Assembly (NCBI GenBank): GCA_003339415.1
Contig: PDHQ01000046.1
Coordinates: 127,119 to 191,118, forward strand
Length of the DNA: 64,000 nucleotides
Source of the DNA: Ophiocordyceps camponoti-saundersi (nom. inval.)
Taxonomy: Eukaryota > Ascomycota > Sordariomycetes > Hypocreales > Ophiocordycipitaceae
Direction: 5' to 3'
Shown here: piece after piece, positions 23,733-35,000 of the stretch
Layout: the number at the start of each line of letters is the position of its first letter
Numbering within the stretch: the first letter of the stretch is position 1
Notes under the pieces: generated by a model
The model's database searches: none
What the model was told of the DNA's origin: nothing
What the model saw: only the letters and a program-made list of their open reading frames with translations
Program-made: the position numbers and the translations under genes

Positions 23733-26584
23733 ATGACCTCCAAACAGCCTTTGAAGACGACTTTCGAAGCGAATCGCGTCTTGAAACCGATATCCACCGG
23801 CGGGTCTGTCGCAATCGATAATGATGCCCAGATCCTCGTCACTACCTTGGGAGAGAACGCCGTCCTGACGAACCCCGCCAACGGCAGACATCTCGCTGAG
23901 GTTGAAGGCGTACGTCGACTGAGCGTCTGTTTGATGACTTTGCGTGACACTGACTCAATCTTACTAGGATGGAGAACTCATATCAACTCTGACTTGTTCG
24001 TTAAATGACCCCTTCTCCTTGCTTAGTTGTTGACCAAAAGCCAGTATCGCCGACGGCGTCGCATTTGATTATATGCTCTCGATCTCTATCTATGAGAATA
24101 TTTTCTCTGAAGCGTTCCACCGACGGAAAATCAGTTGACCTTGACCTTTTGCGTACGCTAAAACCGCTTTCAACCCCAGTAGCAGTATTGGCCGTCGATC
24201 GCACAGGCACCTTGCTCGCTACCGGAGGCACAGACGGGACTATCAAGGTCTGGGATATCGCGCGTGGTTATCTAACTCACACCTTTCGTGGCCCGTCCGT
24301 TCTTGTATCCGCACTGCACTTTTTCGAAGTCGCCGCTCATGCGCAGATCACAGGTCGACCATCCAAACGCAGGAAAGGCGAGAAGGTGCGGGAAGAAACC
24401 GAAAAGGAGGGAACACAGCAAAGCAGCACGACAAACTTCAGGCTTGCGTCAGGGAGCCAAGATGGGAAAGTACGGGTATGGGATCTGCATAAGAGAAATT
24501 GCGTGGCGAATCTCGACTCGCACGTGTCTGATGTCCAGGGTCTGGACTATTCGCCGGAACAGCGTGCCATAGTAACCGCGAGCCGAGACAAGACAATTAC
24601 CTGGTGGGACACCACTTCGTGGAAAGTACGCAAGGTCGTTCCATGTCTCGAGCTCGTCGAGGCGGCCGGTTTCATCGATGAGGGCCGTCTCACCTTCTCA
24701 GCCGGTTCCAATGGATGTCTCCGCATCTGGGATACGGAAACCGGTCGCGAGGTTTCGCAGAAGCAGCCTGCAAAGAGCGACGAGGAGGCCATTGTGTCCG
24801 CCATCTACCGGCCTGGCCTGCCCTTCATCCTCTGCGCCCAAGTCGACCACACTTTGGCATTGTACGAGCTTCCGAAACAGGCCAGCGCGGTGTCACTGTC
24901 TTCGCAAGAACCCTTCCGCCGTATATCTGGAACCCACGACGAAGTTATTGACCTGAGCTATGTTCTTCCGGATAAGTCGATGCTCGCGCTTGCTACCAAC
25001 TCAGAGGATGTCCGACTGATCTCCGTACTCGAAACCAAGGCAGTGGAGAGAAAAGAAGGATGGACTAACGACGAAGCCCCATATTTTGGACAAGAAGTGG
25101 CTCTTCTGCGAGGGCATGAGGATATCGTCATCACTATGGATGTAGACTGGTCTGGTCATTGGATTGCGACGGGCGCCAAGGACAACACGGCTAGGCTCTG
25201 GCGAGTCGATGACTCCGACGGGTCACATATCTGCTGGACCATCTTTTCGGGTCACGCCGAATCTATCGGAGCCGTTGCTCTACCTCGCGCAATACCCGCA
25301 GACGGGACGCCTATTCGGAATGACCCCTTGAACCATCCACCTCCTTTTCTCTTGACGGGATCTCAGGACCAGACTATCAAGAAGTGGGAGGTACCACGGC
25401 AGCCGCAGCCACAGGGCCAGAAGCCAAGCTCGCGGGCTCTCTTCACACGAAAGGCACACGACAAAGACATCAACGCCATCAACGTCCATTATGCCGGTCT
25501 TCTCTTTGCTTCGGCCTCGCAGGACAAGTCGGTCAAGATCTGGTCGGTCAAAGAAGGGGAAGTTCAGGGCATACTTCGGGGGCATCGCAGAGGCGTGTGG
25601 ACCGTCCAGTTCGCCCCGGCACAGCTGGCAGCCGTTCAAACTGAGGATAGCGCCGTCGCAGGTAAAGGCGTCATACTTACTGGAAGCGGTGACAAGAGCA
25701 TCAAACTCTGGAACCTTGCCGACTACACCTGCATCAGAACCTTTGAAGGTCACTCTCACAGCGTACTCAAGGTGGCCTGGCTGGGCGGGGGCACCCGTCC
25801 GAGCCAGGCAAAGAGGCCCCTGTTGTTCGCCAGCGCGGGAGGTGACGGACTTGTCAAGGTGTGGGACGCGAACTCGGGCGAGACGGAGTGCACGTTGGAC
25901 AACCACGAGGATCGGGTCTGGGCCTTGGGTGTCGATGCAGAAACAGATGCCATCGTCTCTGGAGGCGGCGACGGAAAGATAACTTTTTGGAAAGACACGA
26001 CGGCTGAAACGCAGGCTGCTGCTACGCAGGCAGCGCTCAAGGTGATGGAGCAGGAGCAAGAATTGCAGAATTACATTTTCGCAGGCTCCTACCGAGAAGC
26101 CATCACACTGGCACTTCAGCTGAACCACCCAGGTCGCCTTCTCAACCTCTTTACGTCGGTCGTTACGAGCGGCAAACCCGAGGAAGGAAGCCTCTGTGGA
26201 CAGAAGGCCGTTGACGAGGTGCTGGCCAACCTGTCAGATGAGCAGTTGTTCTTGCTTCTTCTCCGGTTGCGGGACTGGAATACAAATGCGAGATCGGCTC
26301 CTATTGCACAGAAGATACTGTGGACGCTCTTCAGAAGTTACCCGGCTTCCAAGCTGTCGAGTCTCTCGGTCAGGGGAGGCAAGGGTCAGAAGAGTCTCGA
26401 GGAGGTGGTACACGCGCTCCGAGCCTACACGGAGCGTCACTACAAGCGTACGGAGGAGCTCGTGGATGAAAGCTTCTTGGTAGAGTACACGTTGCGGGAG
26501 ATGGATAACCTGGTGCCGTTTGTTGACAGGGAAGACGTCGTGACAAGGAAGGAGGGTGATGGGGACGCAGTAATGGTGGATTAG
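23733..26584 (+). CDS. UTP13: Utp13, WD40 protein of the small-subunit processome
   Basis: Three exons: 23733-23909, 23968-23995 and 24045-26584, giving 914 residues. Exon 2 is only 28 nt. The junctions restore EVEG-DGELISTLTL-SPTASHL, matching the family. Utp13 belongs to the UtpB module that assembles on pre-18S rRNA in the nucleolus. WD repeats run from about residue 60 to 720, with typical GH-WD spacings (for example WDIARGY, RLWRVDD, KIWSVKEG and KLWNLADY). Residues about 735-890 form the helical Utp13 C-terminal domain (YIFAGSYREAITLALQLNHPGRLLNLF). A Lys/Glu-rich insert sits in one blade near residue 185. The gene is divergent from the membrane protein gene. Confidence 0.94.
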
Positions 26585-26962
26585 CTTAGACGTGTATAGA
26601 AGCCGCTGAGGATTTTCAAAGGCACTGACTTCACAATGATCATGCATCATTGACTGTATGACGGAATCTGGCCGATTTTCAGTAGAACAGTGATTAAAGC
26701 TACGGCTGATGAAATTGAATGTTGAAAGCTGAGGTGCTGTCAGGCCGTTAGGCTCAGAGGTAGTTATCTTCGGAGTCATATTCTTCCGCCTCCGCTCGGC
26801 TCAATAGTCGGGCCTTGTCAGTCGACGTCCTCTGCGGCCGAACCGCTGTCGCTGAAGCCAAGCTCGCGCGGCGCCGACACATTTATCAGGGGAAAATCGT
26901 CGCCTGCGTCGCGCGCGCGCTCTCCGGTCTTCCTCCTTGCCAGCAGCGGGAGTCGGTGCGCA
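26585..26962. other. Intergenic, UTP13 to SAD1
   Basis: 378 bp between two genes in the same direction. It holds the UTP13 3' end and the SAD1 promoter. A CpG-rich GCGCGCGCG stretch lies at about 26909-26921. Nothing else stands out. Confidence 0.5.
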
Positions 26963-28600
26963 ATGGCGAAGCGTCAAGTCTCGGAGGTCCTCGAGGACGA
27001 TGTCAGCGCCGCCTTACCCGCGTCCAAGAAATCACGGACGGCCGAGTTGGACGGGGGATTGAATGGAGCGGGCGAAAGCGGTAACGGGGTGGATGAGAAG
27101 AGGCAGGGAAACGGTGGTGGCGATGGCCGTCACGATGACGATGAAGACGAAGAGATGGAAGACCAGATGCCTCTTCCAGGACCGATACGACAAGACGCGC
27201 CGACGGACGGCTACGATGATCTCTACCTCGACACCATCGATCGCAACGTGCTCGACTTTGACTTTGAGAAACTCTGTTCCATCTCGCTATCAAACATCAA
27301 CGTATACGCTTGTCTCGTATGCGGGAAATACTTTCAAGGCCGCGGACCCAATTCACATGCCTACTTTCACTCCCTAGACGAGGATCACCACGTCTTCATC
27401 AACCTCGAGACCCAACGGGTTTACGTCTTGCCGGAAGGCTACGAAGTTAAGAGCAAGTCCCTCGACGACATTAAGTACGTTCTCGATCCGCGCTACACGA
27501 AGCGCGAGGTGTTCGCCCTCGATACCTCGACCGCCTACAGCTGGACTCTGGCCGGCAAGCAGTACCGGCCTGGCTTCGTCGGCATCAACAACATCAAAGA
27601 GAACGACTATTTCAACGTGGTGGTGCAGGCTTTGGCGCACGTGAAGCCGCTGCGTAACCGTCTCCTCCTTGACGGGCTGGATAAACGGCCGGAATTGGTC
27701 AAGCGGAGTGGCATCCTGTTGCGCAAGATGTGGAATTCGCGCGCCTTCAAGGCCCACGTCTCTCCTCACGAGCTGCTACAGGAGGTGGCGATGCGGTCGA
27801 GCAAGAGGTTCACGTTGACGACGCAGTCGGATCCGGTCGATTTTCTAGCCTGGTTCCTCAATAACCTCCATCTCGGCCTCGGCGGCTCCCGAACCAAGCC
27901 AGGAAGCTCCGTCATCCAGCGGACGTTCCAGGGTCGAATCAAGGTAGAGTCGCAGGCGATAACGGCCCGGGCCGACGCAGGCGACAAGCTCCGATTCGAG
28001 GAAGCGGGAAGCGTCGACGTCGAGACGGTTCGCTTCCTCCTCCTAACCCTCGACCTACCATCAGCACCGCTCTTCCAAGACGAGCTAGAGAAGAACATCA
28101 TCCCCCAAGTTCCCCTAACGACCATCCTATCCAAATACGACGGACAACGCGCCCAAGAGCAACACGCCCAGCGCAAACGCTACCGTCTCCTCCACCCCTT
28201 ACCGCCCTACCTAATCTTCCACGTCAAGCGCTTCTCGCAGAACAAGTTCGTCTCGGAGCGGAACCCCACCATCGTCACCTTTGACGCCCGCAACTTAGAC
28301 CTCTCGCCTTACGTCGAGCCGGATCCTGCCCAGTGGCCTCCCAGCGAACCCATCTGGTACGACCTCGTGGCCAACGTCGTCCACGAGGCCGTCCGCACAA
28401 AGGACGACGTCGCTGATACCGGCGACGAGCGGAAGACGTGGAAAGTTCAGCTGAGGGATAAGGCTACGGGGCAGTGGCTCATCTGCCAGGATCTCTTTGT
28501 GGAGAAGATCCAGGGCGAACTCCTATACCTTGGAGAGTCATATTTGCAGATTTGGGAGCGGCGGACTGTGTCTGAGGGCAGCAACAACACCACCGCCTAA
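26963..28600 (+). CDS. SAD1: Sad1/USP39-type splicing factor (inactive ubiquitin protease fold)
   Basis: Single exon, 545 residues, the usual size. Sad1/USP39 helps assemble the U4/U6.U5 tri-snRNP in the nucleus. The N-terminus (about 1-75) is charged with a basic KKSR patch and an acidic run. Residues about 95-190 are a UBP zinc finger (CLVCGKYFQGRG, SHAYFHS..DHHVFINLET). From about 205 the USP-like domain begins with GINNIKENDYFNVVVQAL, where active USPs have a catalytic Cys (NTCYMNS-like). The Cys is absent, as known for this family, so it should be a scaffold and not a protease. DPVDFLAWFLNNLH and YLIFHVKRFSQNKF are further family landmarks. It is convergent with the eIF4E gene. Confidence 0.93.
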   Translation: MAKRQVSEVLEDDVSAALPASKKSRTAELDGGLNGAGESGNGVDEKRQGNGGGDGRHDDDEDEEMEDQMPLPGPIRQDAPTDGYDDLYLDTIDRNVLDFDFEKLCSISLSNINVYACLVCGKYFQGRGPNSHAYFHSLDEDHHVFINLETQRVYVLPEGYEVKSKSLDDIKYVLDPRYTKREVFALDTSTAYSWTLAGKQYRPGFVGINNIKENDYFNVVVQALAHVKPLRNRLLLDGLDKRPELVKRSGILLRKMWNSRAFKAHVSPHELLQEVAMRSSKRFTLTTQSDPVDFLAWFLNNLHLGLGGSRTKPGSSVIQRTFQGRIKVESQAITARADAGDKLRFEEAGSVDVETVRFLLLTLDLPSAPLFQDELEKNIIPQVPLTTILSKYDGQRAQEQHAQRKRYRLLHPLPPYLIFHVKRFSQNKFVSERNPTIVTFDARNLDLSPYVEPDPAQWPPSEPIWYDLVANVVHEAVRTKDDVADTGDERKTWKVQLRDKATGQWLICQDLFVEKIQGELLYLGESYLQIWERRTVSEGSNNTTA

Positions 28601-29265
28601 GACGTTCACGAGAACCCCTCTCTTCCTTTCCCCCACTAACCATCACGACTTGTCACCTATTCTTCTCCCATCTTCTGCATGATAGGCCGGGAAAGGAGAC
28701 GGGCATCGGACATGTCAAAGTCACGGGTGTCCCCTCGTAAACTACCTGATAAAAACTTTTTTCCGTCGGGCTTCGCTTGGTCGATATGCCCAACGAAGAC
28801 ATGATGCGCGTCCGCTGCAGCGCTGTGGAGATCAAAAGAGCAATATAGTACACAAAAAGCCATCCGAACAACGACACATTCCACAGACCCAATTGCTAGA
28901 CGTGTCGATTCTAGTCAAGTCATCCGTTTCCTCCTCCCGGCACCCGTCATCACCCCTTCGGCCGTCGGCCATCACCTTATCCCCACTTGGAGCCAGCGAG
29001 GTTCATGAGTAGGCAATGAGTCTCTCCGTTGAAGTCAATCAGTCAAACATGGCATTATCTCTTCGTAGCGCGCTGAGCAAAGTGCTCTCCGATGTAGTGT
29101 ACAATGTAGCCTTCATCTTTTTGTCTTGGTCTTTTTTTTGGAGTTTATTGTTGATTTCGTCTTGAGATCTTTTTTTCGGGAGAAAATGGGGGAGAAGCTG
29201 AGGAAGGATGCCGATTTCGAGCAAACGAGAGAAGGAGGAGATGGCGAGAGCTGATAGCTCGATGC
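28601..29265. other. Convergent 3' intergenic region
   Basis: 665 bp between the ends of SAD1 and the eIF4E gene. Two overlapping minus frames of 75-79 codons (28653-28892) show no family resemblance. Both 3' UTRs must lie here. Confidence 0.55.
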
Positions 29266-30422
29266 TCACTCATGCATCTGTTTGGAGGAGGAGCTTCCAG
29301 CATGGCGCTTCTCGCCTTGATTGTGACTAGCCTTCTCGCGACGCTGTTCGTCGATGGCGGTCCTCTGCTGAATGCTGGAGTCGTGGCTCTTAAACTCGAC
29401 TCGCGTATTGGGCGGGAAGTTGAGGACGTGCTTCATGATTTCTCTGTGGCAAGCAGATGACGAGTCAGACGGGGTGATGGGAGCACAAGGTAGATAGGTA
29501 GAGAAGAGAATAGAAAGACGCACCGGATCTTCAGCACCCGGCCACCGTCGGTCCGCGTCCAGATGCTGAGTATGTCCTCGCCGTTGCGGACGCTGAGAAC
29601 GGCGCCGCAGACGTCCTCGCCGGCATCGCCAAACTGATCTCCGATGAGAGACAGGAGCAGGTCCTCCCAATATCGGTCGGCCACGCCCTTCTTCATACGG
29701 ACGACCCATTTGCCCCCCTTGCGATTGACTTCGTCTTCCCATATGGGTCGTATGTCCTTCTTAAAGAGGTGATAGTCGGACACGACGGGAAGGGCAGAAG
29801 GTCTCTTGAGGTGCGTGTAGATTTGCCAAAAGTCCTCGACGGTCTTGACAGTGGCGATTCCATGTAGCGTCTTCTCGTACTCGATGAAGCCGTGGGCTTT
29901 GGAGATGGGAGGGCGGTACCAGAAAGACCATGCGTCTTTCAACGGGTGGATCTGGACGGCAGTCGACGGCTGAGTCTCGGATATGGAAGCCATGCTGGGT
30001 GCGCGACCCACGGGCTTGTTAGGCCCGTCCTTGGCTTGGGTGGGCTTCGTCACGGCGGAGCCCATGGCACTGTCGAAGGGGTTCCCGGCCGTCTTCAGCG
30101 GCTTGGCCGAGCCGAAGGAGGCGAAGGCGCCGGATCCTAGGCCGAAGGCGCTAGAGGCGCCGCCGGTGGGAGACACCAGGCCTCCGGCGGGGGTGTTGAA
30201 GGGGCTACCCTTAGCATGCGACGTCGCTTCGCTGGCATGGCGCTTAGGGATGGAGGCGTTGCGGGAGGCATCTCCAGCGGGGGAGCCGTTGGGCCCATTC
30301 GAGGTGGACAGGGAGAGCTTGTTAGAGCTGGGAGTAAGACGTCAGAAGTGAGATGCCGACGACAAAGTAGTACACGGCCTAGCCTACTTTGTGCGACGAG
30401 TCCACAGATTGTTGGTATCCAT
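29266..30422 (-). CDS. Class II eIF4E (4EHP/eIF4E2-type cap-binding protein)
   Basis: Three exons: 30422-30388, 30327-29524 and 29443-29266, giving 338 residues. It binds the mRNA 5' cap in the cytoplasm. Class II members often act as translational repressors or in mRNA decay. Residues 1-130 are a low-complexity, Ser/Pro/Gly-rich N-terminus. The eIF4E fold begins at HPLKDAWSFWYRPP (Trp at about 145). The second cap-stacking Trp is kept in IWEDE (about 208), but the first (Trp56 of human eIF4E) is replaced by Tyr in FIEYEK (about 162), the class II signature. KWVVRMKKG, DLLLSLIGDQF and DVCGAVLSVR follow. The C-terminus FKSHDSSIQQRTAIDEQRREK is typical of the fungal class. An alternative in-frame upstream exon cannot be excluded. 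Confidence 0.9.
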
Positions 30423-32058
30423 GAAGACGGGCTCGATGTCTGTCGGGGGGAGAGAGACACCTCGAGTCGGGATCCACGAGGGCCAAGACGGGCGACGGCG
30501 GCTTTGTTGCAGGAACGAGGGTCGAGAACGGCTTGGCAAAGAAGATGGGAGGGATTTGTCTGTCTTGGGAACAAGAAAGAGATGGGGAGACAGAGAGAGA
30601 GAGAAGAGGGATGATCTTCGGGAGTCACAGAGATTCGAGGCGAGCGTGATGTTGTGCCCGGTGACGTCGAGGGGGGGGGAAGGCTGCAGCGGCGAAGGCT
30701 GAGGGAGAGGGGGGGTAGTTGAAGTGAAGTTATCGATTGCTGTGGTCTTTTGAGGAGGTCGCTGGAGAAAGGCTCAGGAGATGGGGAGAGAAGGGGGAGG
30801 TGTAGAACGGTTCAGGAGGAGAGGATGAGTAAGAGGACGTCGATGAAGATGCGGATGAAGATGAACAAGAGGAACGACGACGACGACGACGATGATGATG
30901 ATGAAAGACAAGGCGAAGGAATATTCATTGGAGAATTCTGCGCGAACGAGTGACTGCCGGGTGGCCGCCAGCCGGGCGAGAGCCTGCGGGGCCAGGGAGG
31001 GGGGGGGGGGTTCTATTGTGTGAGTGGGTTGAGCAGCAAAGGCTGTGTGTATGTACTGTCTGTCAGAGGGGTACACGTGTCTACCCGTTGCTCTGAACAG
31101 TAGATGAGGTAGAGAAGAGTCAGTTGTACATACATGTGGGGACTGCTAGCTGTGCCGTGCCCCTGGGGCCAAGAAGAGAAATCTTTTTTTTCCTCGCTTA
31201 GTCATTGCTACCTTTTTCTTATCCTGATCTCTCCACCTCGTCTCCCACCTCGTCTACTGGTTACCTACCTAGGTAGGTAGATTCGCTTAATACTAATAGA
31301 CCGGAGATGCTGTTGACAACCTACTAAGATTTTGTCTATACCATTGCCGCTGCGGCGTCTGATGTATGTGTATGTACATATGTTCGAGGGGCTTTTAGTC
31401 ACGTGGGGTGGTCTACCACTAACCAGCTTAGCCCCGTAGCATCTGCTATAACTTATAAGGGACCTTGGTGTGGCATCATCCGAGGCCTGAGCATCTGTAG
31501 ACTTACATACAGACAGACCTACGCGTATGTATAGACATATGTAGGTAGAAATATATGAACAAGATATCTAACAAGGCCAGGTAGGCATGAGTGCTTGTTT
31601 GTAGATACCTACCTACCGATCTAACTAGCAACCACCTACCTACTCTGTATGTGCTACTTTGGGGTAACAGAGAAATCCATGCAGTAAAGGAGATTTTTCC
31701 CCGTCACTGTCTTCTAGTGTTCACTTCCCACCTCGCCTAAGTAACCGACCTCAATCTCTCTGCTCTTCACCCTCCTGAATACCCGGGATAATCTGACGCC
31801 AGGACCACCAGTCATCTCGTTTGCAATCTGCAAGCCTCGTTTGCGCGTACATACAACAAACAGCCATGCCGTAGATCTGCACAGCCCGCCCTTCTCCCAA
31901 ATACAAAAGCCTCGACAAAATTTTTCCAGCGACATCAAGATCGAACCTTCGCGTCACTCTTTGAGAAAGCAAGTCTTAGCAGTCTTTTCTTGAGAAACTT
32001 TTCTTCGCACTTTTAGGCAAGTAAGAAAGCGCCTCCGGGCGCTTGTTTCGCCAAAAAT
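30423..32058. other. Divergent intergenic region, eIF4E to DUF3638 gene
   Basis: 1.6 kb without a supported gene. It contains GAC/GAT repeats (about 30877-30904), a G run near 31004 and several ACCT/AGGT tetranucleotide palindromes (about 31263-31281 and 31607-31640). Promoters of the two divergent genes must lie here. Confidence 0.65.
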
Positions 32059-35000
32059 ATGGAAGACGAAACAACGCCCGAGAAGACGCTCGACTTCTTC
32101 ATCAACCACCTTTTCCTGCCCCCGAAGCTTCCTGGAAGCAATGATTCTTCTCCAGAGAAGAATTTCGCCTTGATCGATCTCGTTCAGCACTCTTTGGACC
32201 GTTTTCAGCACGAGGCAGGTTTCTACTGTCAGACGGCCATTGTAGCCGCCTCCTCTTTGACAAAGAACCTTCGATCGACGAAGGATGAGGACGGTTTACT
32301 TTACGAGACCGGCGTTCTGGAGGTCTTTGAAAACGTTTCCAGCTCAGGTATATATTTTGCTATTTCACGGTTCTTCCGAATTATGTTCGTGACAGTGGCT
32401 GACGCCCCCAGCAGAGGATGTCGCTGCGTTTCAAATTACTGACCAGAATGCGGCCGTTCTATTGCGAAAAATGGATGAACATGTTCTGTTCGAATTTTTT
32501 GAGCTATCGCCAAGCAACTCGGCTGCCTTGGCGCCCCCTGGTCGTCTTGTTCGCCGATTTCCTGCAACGGCGATCCGTGTTTCCCTAATTATCTTTGAGC
32601 GGCCCGATTTCCAGTCTGTCCTGGCCAAAACCCTGGTGAACATGAGCAATCAGGCAGTCTCAGAGGTGAAGCATAAAGTCTCCAAGGCAGAGCAAATGCA
32701 CGACGAAGATCGAGACACGAATGATCCGCATCTCGTCACAGAGCTGCTGATGAGCTTCCTCAGAGGCGTGGGCGAAGCAACTAGAATCGATCCTCTGTGC
32801 AAGAATACCCGCGAAGAAGTCATATGGAAAGACAGCTCGCTCCCATGGAGTAGGTCTGGGTTGTGGCTGTTAATTCGCGTCTCGCTGCAGTTGACCATGC
32901 AGCGAACTACTGGAGACTCTGCGGATGTTTACAAGCCTTTCATGGCGTTTTTGCTTGCTCGCGTGCTCAACATAGCCGTCGCTCAAGGGAGACCGAGCGA
33001 CCTTCTCGGAATGATGACGGCCAAAATTTGTCGACGACTAAAGAAACTGCACGATCCGCGTGATGGAAAGTGGCTCAAAAGCATAGACTCGGCAGTTTCG
33101 GAGGCGTCGCTGCGGATGTCCAAGCGATGGGATGGAATCCAGCATTGCAGCGAACCGCAGCTCGACATGACGGCACTTGCGAGCCTCGAGACGAAGACGG
33201 ATGATTTGATTCCCCTTGGGTTGATGGACAGATTCATAGCCTCCATCTCCCAGCGCGATAATCAGGAAGGGCTCAGCTTTTGTCCGACCCCAGGCATCTT
33301 CCCCCTGAACGCGGATAAGCTGCCACCTATCTCCGCACATAGCAACCATTCCTACATGTCCTTTCACCTTGCCGCTGTCGAGTCTTGGATTGTCAAAGAC
33401 CTCAAGGCTTGGGTTAAGCGAAGCGGTGTTCACAATGAATCCCTTTACAGAGACATATACGACCTCATGCGCGAGTATCACAAAGCCGCGTCATCCTGCT
33501 ACCACAGCCCCGAAAGCATATCCAGAATGCTCCTCGTCATTCTCGAGCTCTGGGTCGCAGCGGACGAGGCCGCAGTACAAGCCATCCCTCTCCTACGGGA
33601 TTACGACCCCGAGATCCCACTTCAAGTGTACCAGGCGTTGCTTCTTGGCTTCAAGGACGACATGGAAAGACTTCACCGGGCTGAAAGCCATGTGAACAAC
33701 CGGGAGGATTTTGCGCGAGGAAAGAATAAGCCATCCATCTTTTCTTCATTCGGCCACAAGACTTCCTTTCAAGTCAGCTATGCCAAAAAGTCAGCTCAAC
33801 ACCAAGACCTGCTGCGCCGGATCCTCGATGATGCGGCGGAAACGAGACGGCAAAAGGAAAAGGAGTTCCAACGCGTCAGACAGACATACGACAACTTGAT
33901 GAGTGAATACAATTCAATCTCGTGCCAGGAGGTCGAAAAGGAAGAAGATGGACTTCTCTACACGGAGCACGACCCCTCGTGTAAACGTTGCCGGCTTCAT
34001 AAGCAGGCAAGGAAGTTATCCATCATAATCCATGAATGGCCATTATCAAACGACAATAATGAAGCTTTATCAACAGTCTTTGAGCTGGCCGTCCCTCCTG
34101 TCTTCGGTCAGTGGAGAGACGCCACACTGTATCTTCTCGTCGACGTGCTTCAATGCCAGAAGTCGAAGTCGAAGCCTCAGACGACCTACTCCTTATGGTA
34201 CAAGGAAGGCACGCTCCATAAGCATGCGCCACCTGAGCAGAAGTGGCGGGTCCATCTCCTGTCTGATACCAAGCCACACATCGTCACTCACAGAAAAGCC
34301 AAGCCAATCGGGTCTTCTTCACTATCGCAGATATGCCTCAACAACGGTCTCCGCCTTCAGTACGTCGATGGATCATTTGGAGTCCTTCTGGAAGAGATTG
34401 TGCCAACGCCCGATCTTTCAACGAAATGCACCTTCCAGCTGCCTGCTCGATCTGCAGGGCTGCAACGCTTCCTGCAACGCACCTACTTGAAGCCAGAAGG
34501 AGAGACGCCCAACCAAGCTATAGCCAGCCAGAGCCAGTGTCCCACGCACATGACCCTTTCTGAGTACAAGGCTTTGGTGGAAATGCCGTTTGGGTACCGA
34601 ACGCAGTGGATGAGCGTGCTCAGGCAACTGGCGATGCCCGAGGTCGACATCAACAAGACCGAAACAGCCATGTTTCTGCTACAGATAAGCCTCCAAGCAG
34701 GTCCCAACTCCTCTGGAGAGATCGCAAGATGCTCTCACTCGCGGCTTTGCGATGAACTGTTCGGAAAAAAGATGCATGAGCATTTGCTTGCGACTGTACA
34801 GCGGATGAGCGAGAACTGGGAGTCATACATTGCTCTTTGGGTTTGCACTTTTCTGGCAGGTCGACTTCTATCGATGGTGGAAAAGAGCCTTAGAAGCCCG
34901 TTTCTCGAGATTCTTCACAGGAGCAGGACTATCTCACGACAGTGGCTAGCAACCATGCGTCAGCGGGCAGATCAGATAACCGATGAGAAGCAACGAGAGG

